This document shows positions 9,966 through 17,120 of a DNA stretch of 64,000 nucleotides, one piece after another. The notes beneath the pieces are model-generated. The model saw nothing but the letters and a program-made list of their open reading frames with translations. It had not been told where the DNA came from and did not search any database. The first letter of the stretch is position 1, and every line of letters begins with the position of its first letter. Source of the DNA: an uncultured Treponema sp. (lineage in GTDB: Bacteria; Spirochaetota; Spirochaetia; Treponematales; Treponemataceae); contig CAKUZR010000005.1 in NCBI GenBank assembly GCA_934718065.1, forward strand, positions 1-64,000. Direction: 5' to 3'. A program made the translations under genes and the position numbers.

Positions 9966-10004
9966 ATGTCACTCAAAACACAAAACTTATGATATAATTG
10001 CTGT
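9966..10004 (+). promoter_or_regulatory. Promoter of the WYL regulator with an operator-like half-site
   Basis: An extended -10 (TGATATAAT, 9990-9998) ends 6 bases before the ATG at 10005, so the predicted transcript begins at the start codon. Upstream, ATGTCACT at 9966-9973 matches seven of eight bases of one arm of the palindrome found after this gene (ATGACACT), suggesting autoregulation. There is no clear -35 box. Confidence 0.45.
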
Positions 10005-10988
10005 ATGGCAGAAAGAGAAGATAAATTTAGAACACATCGTATTATTCAGATTGACGAGGATATTCGTTCGGGGATGTATCCAAGCGTAAGTTATCTTATG
10101 GAAAAACATGGGGTAAGCCGGCGGACGATTTTGCGGGACATTGAATTTTTGCGCGAGCGTTATAATGCGCCTGTTGAAGCTGATAGAACTAGAAAAGGCT
10201 ATTATTATACAGATTCAACTTTTGCGATTAAGAATGTGCTTCTTACAGAAGGCGATTTGTTTACTATTTCAACTGTAATGCCGCTGATGGAGCAGTATAA
10301 AAATACTCCGTTGGAAAATGCTTTTAAAAATATGATGGGAAAAATCAGTGAGCTTCTCCCAAATCAGGTAAGCGTTGATTCATTTTTTCTGAATAAAAAT
10401 GTTAGTTTTATCAGAGAGCCACTGCCTGGCATTGAAAATGGCGTTTTTGAGAATGTTTTTGAGGCTATTAAGACGAGGCGAGTTTTAACATTCAAATATC
10501 GTTCTGTTTCCAGCCATGAATATAAATTCAAGAAATTCGATGCTTATCATGTTCTCTGCCAGAAAGGAAACTGGTATGTTTTTGGTTTTGACCATGGCTA
10601 TAACGAAAACCGCATTTATGCTCTTTCAAGGTTCAAGGAAATCAAGCTTTCTGATGAAAAATATTCTATTCCTGCCGGTTTTGATATTTCAAAGGAAGTT
10701 GATTTGAGTTTTGGAATCTGGCACAACAAAGATAATGCTGTTAAATATGAACTTCTGTTTGATTCACGGACGGCAAATTATATATTGGAAAGAGAATGGC
10801 ATGAAAATCAGAAAATTGAACAAAAAGAAGATGGCTCAGTTCTTCTTGAATTCAGCTCTAATCAAAAACAGCAGATTTTAAGCTGGATAATGAGTTTTGG
10901 CGATTCAGTTGAAGTTATTGCTCCAAAGGCGCTAAGAAAAGAAATAAAAGAAAATGCAAAAAAAGTGCTGAAAAAGTATAAAAAATAA
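10005..10988 (+). CDS. HTH and WYL domain transcriptional regulator
   Basis: A 327-residue regulator. Residues about 10-65 form a DeoR/HTH_11-type winged helix (the recognition helix includes GVSRRTILRDIEFL), and residues about 145-230 form a WYL domain (FKYRSVSSHEYKF, then the NWYVFGFDHG core). WYL proteins sense ligands, often nucleic acids, and commonly sit beside defence systems where they repress or tune expression. It lies 78 bp downstream of jetD with its own promoter, so it is a candidate controller of the Wadjet operon and of the RNase III gene that follows. No SD precedes the start, consistent with a leaderless message. The target is inference. Confidence 0.88.
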   Translation: MAEREDKFRTHRIIQIDEDIRSGMYPSVSYLMEKHGVSRRTILRDIEFLRERYNAPVEADRTRKGYYYTDSTFAIKNVLLTEGDLFTISTVMPLMEQYKNTPLENAFKNMMGKISELLPNQVSVDSFFLNKNVSFIREPLPGIENGVFENVFEAIKTRRVLTFKYRSVSSHEYKFKKFDAYHVLCQKGNWYVFGFDHGYNENRIYALSRFKEIKLSDEKYSIPAGFDISKEVDLSFGIWHNKDNAVKYELLFDSRTANYILEREWHENQKIEQKEDGSVLLEFSSNQKQQILSWIMSFGDSVEVIAPKALRKEIKENAKKVLKKYKK

Positions 10989-10992
10989 TTTC

Positions 10993-11011
10993 AGTGTCAT
11001 TCTATGACACT
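10993..11011 (+). promoter_or_regulatory. Perfect palindrome in front of the RNase III gene, candidate WYL operator
   Basis: AGTGTCAT (10993-11000) and ATGACACT (11004-11011) form perfect 8-bp arms around a 3-bp centre. The right arm overlaps a possible -35 (ATGACA) placed 17 bp before a TATATC box at 11027. There is no T-run, so it does not look like a terminator. It sits between the WYL regulator and the RNase III gene. Confidence 0.5.
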
Positions 11012-11063
11012 CTTGTACCTTTAGAATATATCTGTAAGGCTTGCAGAGTGCCTGGGAGTGATT

Positions 11064-12134
11064 ATGCTGAAAGAAATTGAACTTAACAAAATTCAGAACA
11101 AGATTCATTATTATTTCAAAAATGAAAAGCTTTTGCGGCAGGCTTTTACCCGGAAATCTTATTCTGCCATAAATGGAGCTGCCGATAATGAAGTCCTTGA
11201 ATTTTATGGTGATAGAGTTCTGGATTTTATAGTTATCAAGGAATTTTATAATCAGTTTGGAACAATAAATTCCAAAAGAGAATTTGTTTCTTCAAAAACT
11301 GTGGGTGAACTCTGCAAAAAAGATATTGAACTGGTAAAAAATGCAAATTTGGCGGAACATATTGCAAGTCTTGGGTTTACAAAATATATTCAAGTTGCGG
11401 GTCAGAAAGAAAAGTCATGCCTTAAAAACAGAGCAGATTTATTTGAAGCCATTCTAGGAGCTGTCGCTGTAGATTCAAATTGGAATCTGGATATCATAGA
11501 AAATGTTTATCAGTCAATGATGACAAACGAAGATTATACGGTGAACTGCTGTGGCACTGAAAATTTTATAGACACATTTGATACTCTTCTTTGGAAATAT
11601 CAAATTTGTAAAACAGAAAATAAATATTCCAAAGTAGAAAGCGGCTATGAATGTCATGCGGTGATGATGATTGACGGCGGAACTTATGAAATCAATGGTT
11701 TTGGAACAACCGAACATTTTGCCAAGGCTGATGCCAGCAGGTATGGCTGCAAGGTTATCAGCTTGTTGTTGTCAAAAGAATTCATTGAAGGAGATTCTTA
11801 TACAGAGCAGCTTTATTTCCTTTATAAACTGGGAAAAATCTCGGAGCCTGATTTTAGGTTTGAATATTATCCGGCAAATTCGAATTATGAAGATTTGTGG
11901 CGTTGTTCAGGGACATTAGCTGGCACTGAAATTGAATATCAGGCTGAAGATGAAACTATGATTGGTGCAAAAGAGCAGGTAAGCCATGCAATATTATGCG
12001 AAGTTCTGGGAATACAATCTGAGGACATTGAACTTTCTGATGAAGAAAATTCTGCTGATGAAACAAAAATTGTAAGAGGAAAAGGTCTTTTGCAGCTGAT
12101 ATTGAGTATGAATAAGAAAGCAAAAATAGCTTAG
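11064..12134 (+). CDS. Accessory ribonuclease III family protein
   Basis: A 356-residue protein with an RNase III domain followed by a dsRNA-binding-like domain. The signature is seen as NEVLEFYGDRVLDF (about 42-55, normally NERLEFLGDSVL) and the second acidic pair lies in DLFEAILGAVAVD (about 125), so all four metal-binding acids appear present. A dsRBD-like segment spans about 245-315. It is longer than housekeeping RNase III (about 225-250 residues), with an insertion between the domains. ATG 11064 is preferred over GTG 11058 because ggag lies 5 bases upstream. Its position behind Wadjet and a WYL regulator suggests a defence or RNA-processing role; whether it is the only RNase III of the genome cannot be told from here. 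Confidence 0.82.
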   Translation: MLKEIELNKIQNKIHYYFKNEKLLRQAFTRKSYSAINGAADNEVLEFYGDRVLDFIVIKEFYNQFGTINSKREFVSSKTVGELCKKDIELVKNANLAEHIASLGFTKYIQVAGQKEKSCLKNRADLFEAILGAVAVDSNWNLDIIENVYQSMMTNEDYTVNCCGTENFIDTFDTLLWKYQICKTENKYSKVESGYECHAVMMIDGGTYEINGFGTTEHFAKADASRYGCKVISLLLSKEFIEGDSYTEQLYFLYKLGKISEPDFRFEYYPANSNYEDLWRCSGTLAGTEIEYQAEDETMIGAKEQVSHAILCEVLGIQSEDIELSDEENSADETKIVRGKGLLQLILSMNKKAKIA

Positions 12135-12220
12135 AAAATATGATAAAAGCCATTAGAAATAAAAAGCTTGTGGACAAGATTATAAATCAATTTGCAGAAG
12201 CAGTGGTTTGATTCAATCTT

Positions 12221-12239
12221 AGTGTCATGCACTGGCACT
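12221..12239. promoter_or_regulatory. Second copy of the AGTGTCA inverted repeat
   Basis: AGTGTCA (12221-12227) and TGGCACT (12233-12239) form an inverted repeat with one mismatch and a 5-bp centre, closely resembling the palindrome at 10993-11011. It lies in the gap after the RNase III gene. The two copies bracket that gene. Confidence 0.4.
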
Positions 12240-12259
12240 TGCGGAGAGTTCCGCGCATT

Positions 12260-12982
12260 TTAAGCCTTCTCTGTAATTTCTCCGCGCTGTTCCTGGCGGT
12301 TCCGGATTTTTTTCCAACTGAAAAATCCGTTTATGTCGTTCGCAAGAAAAATTACAAAATTCAGCACCATTGGAAAATTGCTTTTGTCCTGAATTGAGGC
12401 AAGAATCCACATAGCAATAAGCACAATGTCGTTTACGGCGTAGGAAAGCGCGTAGTAGGGAACCCGCATCATTATCAGAACGGAAGAAAGCATGCTCGTT
12501 GTGATGGAAAAAGTGCTGATTTCAAGGTTTGCGGTGTTGAGCGCGCGCAGAATGAAATAAAAAGCGACTGTCGCAAGAGAAGAAATTCCTGCCGCGGCAA
12601 AAAACTTTATGGGCGTAAGATGTGCAATCTTGACTTCAGATTTTCCTTGCGCCGATGGATTTTTGAACCATGCGACCGCTGACAAAAACGAGCTCGGTGC
12701 TGTCATAAAAAGATAGGTAATCATTTCGCCGTAGTAGCGCATTTTGAACGAAACTGCGGAATACAAAAGCGCGAACACAACAGAAAGCAGCGGGCCTGAA
12801 ACGTGTCCTTTCGCGGTGAAAATCAGCGAGGAAACGCCGACAACCGAGGCCGCGAGCGAAACAGGATTTTTTTCCGGCGTGAAAAAATATAGAATCGAAA
12901 GCAGTGCAATCGAAACTGCCCACAGAATTTTGTCAAAAAGTGAAAGTTTTGGAATAAAAAACGCAAGCGTGGAAGTTTTCAT
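12260..12982 (-). CDS. pnuC: PnuC-family vitamin/nucleoside transporter
   Basis: A 240-residue membrane protein with about seven hydrophobic helices and PnuC family marks: an aromatic-rich motif (FKMRYYGEMITYLFM) and a C-terminal NDINGFFSWKK. PnuC transporters facilitate uptake of nicotinamide riboside; close relatives carry thiamine (PnuT) or riboflavin (PnuX), with trapping by a kinase. No kinase or NAD gene is adjacent, so the substrate is not settled. A weak SD (gggaga) precedes the start. The upstream leader on the same strand contains a terminator-like structured element (13012-13108), suggesting transcriptional attenuation. It is encoded opposite to the defence genes on its left. Confidence 0.82.
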   Translation of the reverse strand: MKTSTLAFFIPKLSLFDKILWAVSIALLSILYFFTPEKNPVSLAASVVGVSSLIFTAKGHVSGPLLSVVFALLYSAVSFKMRYYGEMITYLFMTAPSSFLSAVAWFKNPSAQGKSEVKIAHLTPIKFFAAAGISSLATVAFYFILRALNTANLEISTFSITTSMLSSVLIMMRVPYYALSYAVNDIVLIAMWILASIQDKSNFPMVLNFVIFLANDINGFFSWKKIRNRQEQRGEITEKA

Positions 12983-13011
12983 TATTTCTCCCTTGATTTA
13001 TGATTTAAAAC

Positions 13012-13108
13012 AAAAAAGCATCCGCAAGAACACACCTGCATGGAATTTCTTCCAGACCTAACGGTATGCTTTTACGGATGCCTTAGCGTCCATTCTGCCC
13101 GGTGGCAG
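13012..13108 (-). promoter_or_regulatory. Structured, terminator-like leader of pnuC, candidate riboswitch
   Basis: Read on the minus strand: a short hairpin (CTGCC/GGCAG, 13108-13095), a single-stranded purine-rich join, then a domain closed by a 10-bp stem (GCATCCGTAA at 13081-13072 with TTGCGGATGC at 13027-13018, one GU pair). The domain holds an internal TGGAA/TTCCA hairpin (13054-13041). Six T residues follow directly at 13017-13012, only 30 nt before the pnuC start. This is the layout of an attenuator. I could not match it to the TPP, FMN or preQ1 consensus. Confidence 0.5.
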
Positions 13109-13263
13109 TAAAGTAAATAAACTAAAAATATTGTATCCGTTTTGAGCAGTCTAATCAAGGGTGTTGGATTTTTAGAAAACAGTGGCCGGCTGACTTGAAA
13201 AGAGATTTGCAGAGTGCAGAGTTTTTGCTACAACTTCAGATTGCAACGCAGGCCCTCGCAAAA

Positions 13264-13524
13264 TTATTCATAGTGTCCGCGGCAGGAAATGATTTCAAGG
13301 ATTCCGTCTTCAATTTTATAGACAAGGCGCTTGAACTCGTCAATCCGGCGGCTGTAATATCCTGAAAGCTCTCCTTTCAAGGCTTCCGACTTTCCAATTC
13401 CGCTCAGTTCGCCGTTCCGCTCAATATCTTTTAAGAGCGAGTTGATTTTCTTCAGCGTTTTTTTATCTTGAGTCTGCCAGTATTCGTAGTCTTCCCATGA
13501 TTCATCTGACCAAATTTTTTTCAT
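13264..13524 (-). CDS. Txe/YoeB-family mRNA endonuclease toxin
   Basis: An 86-residue RelE-superfamily toxin of the YoeB branch. It has the N-terminal WSDESWEDYEYW pattern and the C-terminal SCRGHYE carrying the catalytic His and Tyr; the conserved Glu and Arg fall in the SRRIDEFKRLVY segment. YoeB toxins bind the ribosome and cut mRNA. Its start codon shares one base with the stop of the upstream antitoxin (13524), the usual coupled arrangement. Length is normal for the family (about 84-86). Confidence 0.92.
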   Translation of the reverse strand: MKKIWSDESWEDYEYWQTQDKKTLKKINSLLKDIERNGELSGIGKSEALKGELSGYYSRRIDEFKRLVYKIEDGILEIISCRGHYE

Positions 13525-13784
13525 CAGCGGTCCTCGATAATTTCATGCTCAACGCCTTTGCCTTCTTTTATTTGCTTTAGGCTTCTCCGTAAATGAGCAA
13601 GATTTGCCTCGCTGTAGAACGGATCTTCATTTTCAAGTTCGAAAGGAATTTTGTTTTTGCGAAGAACGGTCTTTACGAACATATTGATTGCGCTCGAAGC
13701 GTTTATTCCAACGTTCTTGCAGAAGTCGTCGAAGCGGATTTTGTCGTCGCTGTCTATTCTTGCCGAAATTGTAACCTGCGCCAT
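13524..13784 (-). CDS. RelB/DinJ-family antitoxin
   Basis: An 86-residue antitoxin. The N-terminal 50 residues are a ribbon-helix-helix fold (MAQVTISARIDSDDK, then FCKNVGINASSAINMFV), as in RelB/DinJ; the C-terminal tail is charged and should wrap the toxin. It neutralises the YoeB-like toxin and represses the operon. The pairing of a RelB/DinJ antitoxin with a YoeB toxin is a mixed family combination. An SD-like gagaaa lies upstream. A promoter flanked by 9-bp inverted repeats precedes it. Confidence 0.88.
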   Translation of the reverse strand: MAQVTISARIDSDDKIRFDDFCKNVGINASSAINMFVKTVLRKNKIPFELENEDPFYSEANLAHLRRSLKQIKEGKGVEHEIIEDR

Positions 13785-13817
13785 ATTTTTCTCCTTCAGA
13801 AACTAATTTTTTGCGTT

Positions 13818-13859
13818 AAATCATACATCTGTGTAAAATATAATGCAATCGTATGATTT
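13818..13859 (-). promoter_or_regulatory. Toxin-antitoxin promoter with 9-bp operator arms
   Basis: On the minus strand, -35 TTGCAT (13848-13843) and -10 TATGAT (13825-13820) are separated by 17 bp. A perfect 9-bp inverted repeat (AAATCATAC at 13818-13826, GTATGATTT at 13851-13859) places one arm over the -10 and the other upstream of the -35, as expected for autorepression by the antitoxin. Confidence 0.65.
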
Positions 13860-13905
13860 CTGCAACTTTTTTGTGAAGATTTTTTTGATGTGGCAGAAAT
13901 TGAAC

Positions 13906-13973
13906 TTAGTAAAACAGCCTGATTCCAATTGTCAGCTCGTAGCAGTTTCCTGGGCGGCCGCCGACGGAGATTT
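13906..13973 (-). pseudogene. Remnant 3' end of an outer-membrane protein gene
   Basis: Read on the minus strand this segment encodes a C-terminus (GGRPGNCYELTIGI then RLFY and a stop) nearly identical to that of the outer-membrane protein ending at 15309. At DNA level about 60 bp agree with roughly 7 differences (13909-13973 against 15311-15375). It has no start of its own and directly abuts the stop codon of the ATPase gene at 13974. Confidence 0.7.
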
Positions 13974-15200
13974 TCACTCTTCCAAAAGCCATTCCCTTAT
14001 GTTCTTCCTGGCGATTCCGTTTTCATTTGAGGGCGGAAGATCGTCCATAGTAAGAATTAGCTTGGGGAAGTTGTCGCCAAGCGCAAGAAGCGATTTTAGC
14101 GGACGGAGTTCTCTTTCTTTTGTTTCTTCTGAATTGATTAGGTATGCGACCTGAATGTAAAGTTTTTCACCGTTTTTTTCTGCAACAAAGTCAATTTCCA
14201 TGTCGCCGGTTTTTCCTATAAAAACATTCCAGCCGCGCCGCAGAAGCTCTATGAACACGATGTTTTCCAAAATGCCATTTATGTATGTGTCCTTGTAGCC
14301 GTGCAGAAAATTTAAAAGCCCATGGTCGGCAAGATAATATTTTTCCATTGTCTCAAGAATTTTTTTGCCGCGCACGTCGTACCGCGGAACTTTGTACAGA
14401 ACGAGCGCGTTTTCAAGATATTTTATATCATTGTAGATTGTCTCCACGGAAAGCGAGCGGCCGCCGGACTTCATGAAGTCTGAAATCCGCTTTGCAGAAA
14501 AAATGTTTCCCGCGTTGTCAGCAATGTACAAAATGATTTTTTCAAGAACCGCAGTGTCTCTTATTCTGTTCCGGGCAATCACGTCTTTCAAAAGAACTGT
14601 CGAATAGATTCCCTCTAGGTACGAGCGAATTTGAATTGGATTTTCCATCATATCCTTAAGTCCAGGAAATCCTCCGAATTCAATGAATTTTCTGAACATT
14701 GCCGCAGAGTCGTTTTCAGAGTTGAAGTACAAAAATTCCTTATAGGAAAGCGGCCAAACATGAATAAGAACGTATCGTCCGCTCAGATACGTGGCAAGCT
14801 CGGAGGAAAGAAGATTTGCGTTCGAGCCGGTTATGTAGATGTCCGCGTCAATCGTGGCGGAAGAGTAAAGCGAATTCACGAGTTTTTCCCAGCCGCTGAC
14901 TTCCTGAATTTCATCCAAAAAAAGATAGAGTTTTTTTTCTCTGTTCACCTCGCTTTTTGATTTTATAAAGCTGTAGAGTTTTTTTGAATCCAGAAATTCT
15001 GCGTTCTCAAAATCTTCCATATTTAATAGAAGAATCTGGTTTTCTGTTGCGCCATTTTCCATAATTCGCTGGGAAAGAAGTCTAAGCATGAATGACTTTC
15101 CGGAACGTCTTATGCCCTGAAGCACTTTTATAACAGGCTTGTCCTTGTAAAGAGAAATTATTTCGTCAATTCCAAAGCGGTTAAGTGCAATTTGATTCAT
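13974..15200 (-). CDS. AAA ATPase with DUF4143 domain
   Basis: A 408-residue protein with an N-terminal AAA_14 ATPase (Walker A GIRRSGKS at 29-36, Walker B LYLFLDEIQEV near 95) and a C-terminal DUF4143 domain; the segment near residue 350 (MEIDFVAEKNGEKLYIQV) resembles a PD-(D/E)XK-like core. These ATPases are common, variably present and of unclear function, and are often found in mobile or accessory DNA. The start at 15200 has no SD but a strong promoter ends 8 bases upstream, suggesting a leaderless message. The gene is bracketed by two copies of the same outer-membrane gene terminus, which points to insertion or duplication at this spot. Confidence 0.85.
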   Translation of the reverse strand: MNQIALNRFGIDEIISLYKDKPVIKVLQGIRRSGKSFMLRLLSQRIMENGATENQILLLNMEDFENAEFLDSKKLYSFIKSKSEVNREKKLYLFLDEIQEVSGWEKLVNSLYSSATIDADIYITGSNANLLSSELATYLSGRYVLIHVWPLSYKEFLYFNSENDSAAMFRKFIEFGGFPGLKDMMENPIQIRSYLEGIYSTVLLKDVIARNRIRDTAVLEKIILYIADNAGNIFSAKRISDFMKSGGRSLSVETIYNDIKYLENALVLYKVPRYDVRGKKILETMEKYYLADHGLLNFLHGYKDTYINGILENIVFIELLRRGWNVFIGKTGDMEIDFVAEKNGEKLYIQVAYLINSEETKERELRPLKSLLALGDNFPKLILTMDDLPPSNENGIARKNIREWLLEE

Positions 15201-15208
15201 TTGTTTAT

Positions 15209-15237
15209 ACTATAACCGAAAAAGTTTTACTTTTCAA
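15209..15237 (-). promoter_or_regulatory. Promoter of the DUF4143 ATPase gene
   Basis: On the minus strand, -35 TTGAAA (15237-15232), a 17-bp spacer and -10 TATAGT (15214-15209). The -10 ends 8 nt before the ATG at 15200, and no SD lies in between. Confidence 0.6.
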
Positions 15238-15308
15238 GAAAAGTTTCAGGTATAATGAAAACTTTTGTTCAAATGATATGCTTATCCGTTGTTTTTATAT
15301 TTGCCGTT

Positions 15309-16859
15309 TCAGTAAAACAGCCCGATTCCAATTGTCAGCTCGTAGCCGCTTCCAGGGCGGCCGCCGGCTGAAAAGATTTTGCTGGAAAAATCCTTTCCGA
15401 AACTTGCGCGAAGCTGGATGCTTCTGAACGAAAGCGGCCAGCAGATTAGCTCAAGCCCGGCAGTCAGGATTCCGTCCGTGGTTTTGCTGTTCTCCGCGCC
15501 TAACCTTGCGTAGGCAAAATCGATGAAAGGGCTTGCGTGGATTTCAAAGTCAAGAAGCCGCTCTGTTTTATCTTCCCTTGCTTTTCTAAATGCTGAGATT
15601 GTTGAGAAAATCCGCACAGGAAAATCCAGATTCAGGACAAACGCTAAATCTGTGTCGTAAAAAGTTTCTTTTTCCTGCGCCCCGACTCCGCGCACAAAAT
15701 CTGTCAGAGCCGCGTTTTCCCTGCGCCCGATTTTCTGCTCCGTTCTGCCGGCAAGAAAATTTCCCCTTGCGCTGATTCCGCTCCAGGTGAAAGCCTTGTG
15801 GAACTGCGCCTGGACTGAAGAGAAAAAATCCTGCGAAAAGTCATAAAAACAGTTCTGCATTGAAACGCCCGCCGAGAACGAAAATCCGTCCCTGAAATTT
15901 TCTTTCCAGTGTACTGCCCCAAGCGAAAATTCCGCGCCAAGCTCAACGGAAGGGCTTTTCAAATATTCATATTCAGGAAGCGAAAAAGCTCCGCCCGCGC
16001 TGTGGAACGCCGTGTTCTGAGTAAAGGCGACTTTCGGTGTGAACAGGATTTTCCCAGCCGCCTCATTTTCCGCCAGAAGAATGGGGGCCGCCGCGGAAGC
16101 TGAAAAACTCATGTACGGAAAATCCTCCGGCACTTCGTAGTCGTACACAAGCCCGGCTGAAAGACCTGTTTTCAGCGAGAAAATGCTAGTGGCCGGCAGA
16201 AGAAATTCCGTTCCGCCTGAAACAAATCCTGAATTTTTCTCATAGCGGTCGTCTGTGCTTTTTGCTGTGTACTGGCCGGAAAACCACGGGCTTAAAAATC
16301 CTCCTTTAAGCGGAAAAACATAGCCGCCCGAAAGCGCCGCGTTGAAAGTCTGCGGCTCACAGCTGCCGGAGGACGGAAAAAGATACGAAAGCTCGCCTTC
16401 AAGCGGATAAAGCGAGCCTAGAAAATTGCTGTCCTTCATTTTGATTTTCGCCTCGAAGCCCTTTGACGAGCTGTATTTCGGGTAAGGCGCCGCGATGAAC
16501 GTCTTTGAATTTTCAACGCGGACCGTAACGGCGGCAGGAATAATTCCGTTCTCTTCCGCAAGCAGCGAATAAGAAATCTGCGCGCTTTCCTTTATGCTTC
16601 GGTTGTCGCGCAAATTCTGCTCCTTGATTTTCAGATAGCCGGAAAGCTCCTCTTCATCCTTGAAACTTTTTTTTGTGTCAAGAAGAAGCTCTTTTTCCAG
16701 CGCGGCTTTTTTCAGCTTCCAGAACGAGCCTGAAATTTCATACTCAACGCTTGCAATCCTGACAGGAACTTCCGAATCCTGGCAATAAATTTTTCCAATG
16801 CCAAACACCGCGGCCAAAACAAATAATCCCCCGCGGACAACTTTCAATGCTGATTTCAT
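15309..16859 (-). CDS. Outer-membrane beta-barrel protein with a POTRA-like N-terminus
   Basis: A 516-residue exported protein. A signal peptide follows ATG 16859 (hydrophobic run GGLFVLAAVFGIG, cleavage probably near the Cys/Gln that follows); an upstream in-frame ATG at 16943 would put 28 odd residues before it and is not favoured. Residues about 35-130 (VPVRIASVEYEISG...) resemble one POTRA-like domain, followed by about 370 residues of alternating hydrophobic strands ending in an aromatic residue (Tyr), the usual mark of an outer-membrane barrel. Its exact family is not recognised; it is of the BamA/TamA-like kind by architecture. A response-regulator-like box and a TATAGT lie just upstream, with no SD. 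A second copy of its 3' end exists at 13906. Confidence 0.72.
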   Translation of the reverse strand: MKSALKVVRGGLFVLAAVFGIGKIYCQDSEVPVRIASVEYEISGSFWKLKKAALEKELLLDTKKSFKDEEELSGYLKIKEQNLRDNRSIKESAQISYSLLAEENGIIPAAVTVRVENSKTFIAAPYPKYSSSKGFEAKIKMKDSNFLGSLYPLEGELSYLFPSSGSCEPQTFNAALSGGYVFPLKGGFLSPWFSGQYTAKSTDDRYEKNSGFVSGGTEFLLPATSIFSLKTGLSAGLVYDYEVPEDFPYMSFSASAAAPILLAENEAAGKILFTPKVAFTQNTAFHSAGGAFSLPEYEYLKSPSVELGAEFSLGAVHWKENFRDGFSFSAGVSMQNCFYDFSQDFFSSVQAQFHKAFTWSGISARGNFLAGRTEQKIGRRENAALTDFVRGVGAQEKETFYDTDLAFVLNLDFPVRIFSTISAFRKAREDKTERLLDFEIHASPFIDFAYARLGAENSKTTDGILTAGLELICWPLSFRSIQLRASFGKDFSSKIFSAGGRPGSGYELTIGIGLFY

Positions 16860-16865
16860 ACGCAA

Positions 16866-16919
16866 ACTATAGCAGAAGCGCGCCGTGTAAATTTTAATAA
16901 AACTTAAACAGAATGATTT
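16866..16919 (-). promoter_or_regulatory. Promoter of the outer-membrane protein with a response-regulator-like box
   Basis: On the minus strand a TATAGT (16871-16866) ends 6 nt before the ATG and lacks a -35 box. At the -35 position and just upstream lies a TTCTGTTTAAG sequence (16903-16913 region), matching the boxes before the histidine kinase gene and popT. Half-sites recur with an 11-bp period (16892-16897, 16903-16908, 16914-16919), although the outer ones are degenerate. Confidence 0.45.
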
Positions 16920-16967
16920 TTTTGAGATGAACGATTTTCGCATTGAACTGAAACTATATCAGGGCGT

Positions 16968-17102
16968 TTCCCTCGCTCTGCTCGGGCCGGGCTATCCGTG
17001 GTTGCATTCCTACGCTTCACTCTTGACCGCAAGCGGTCTGGAACGGCTGTGCCGCCACGCCAAACAACGAAGTTGTGGCGCATCCCTAACGCATTTTTTT
17101 TA
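16968..17102. repeat. GC-rich intergenic repeat, copy A (divergent)
   Basis: A GC-rich block in an AT-rich setting, beginning GGGCGTTTCCC and ending CATCCCTAACGC. It contains a perfect GACCGC/GCGGTC hairpin (17028-17041). It shares the frame and the end sequence with the four other GC-rich repeats in the window, but the middle differs. The 261-bp gap 16860-17120 holds this repeat and the promoter region only. Confidence 0.55.
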
Positions 17103-17120
17103 GGTTGAATGAATTTTTAA

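Noticed and set aside
13012..13108. Possible tRNA (7-bp closing stem, 64 nt)
   Set aside because: There is no T-arm GGTTC, the middle hairpin loop is too small for an anticodon loop, and T6 follows directly.
13012..13108. TPP riboswitch
   Set aside because: A TCTGG...CCA...GCAGG stretch recalls the TPP 3' half, but CTGAGA and the P2/P3 parts are missing and the domain is too short.
16968..17102. Integron attC site (CCCTAAC at the end)
   Set aside because: The opposite core site does not fit the GTTRRRY rule and neighbouring genes are not cassette-like.
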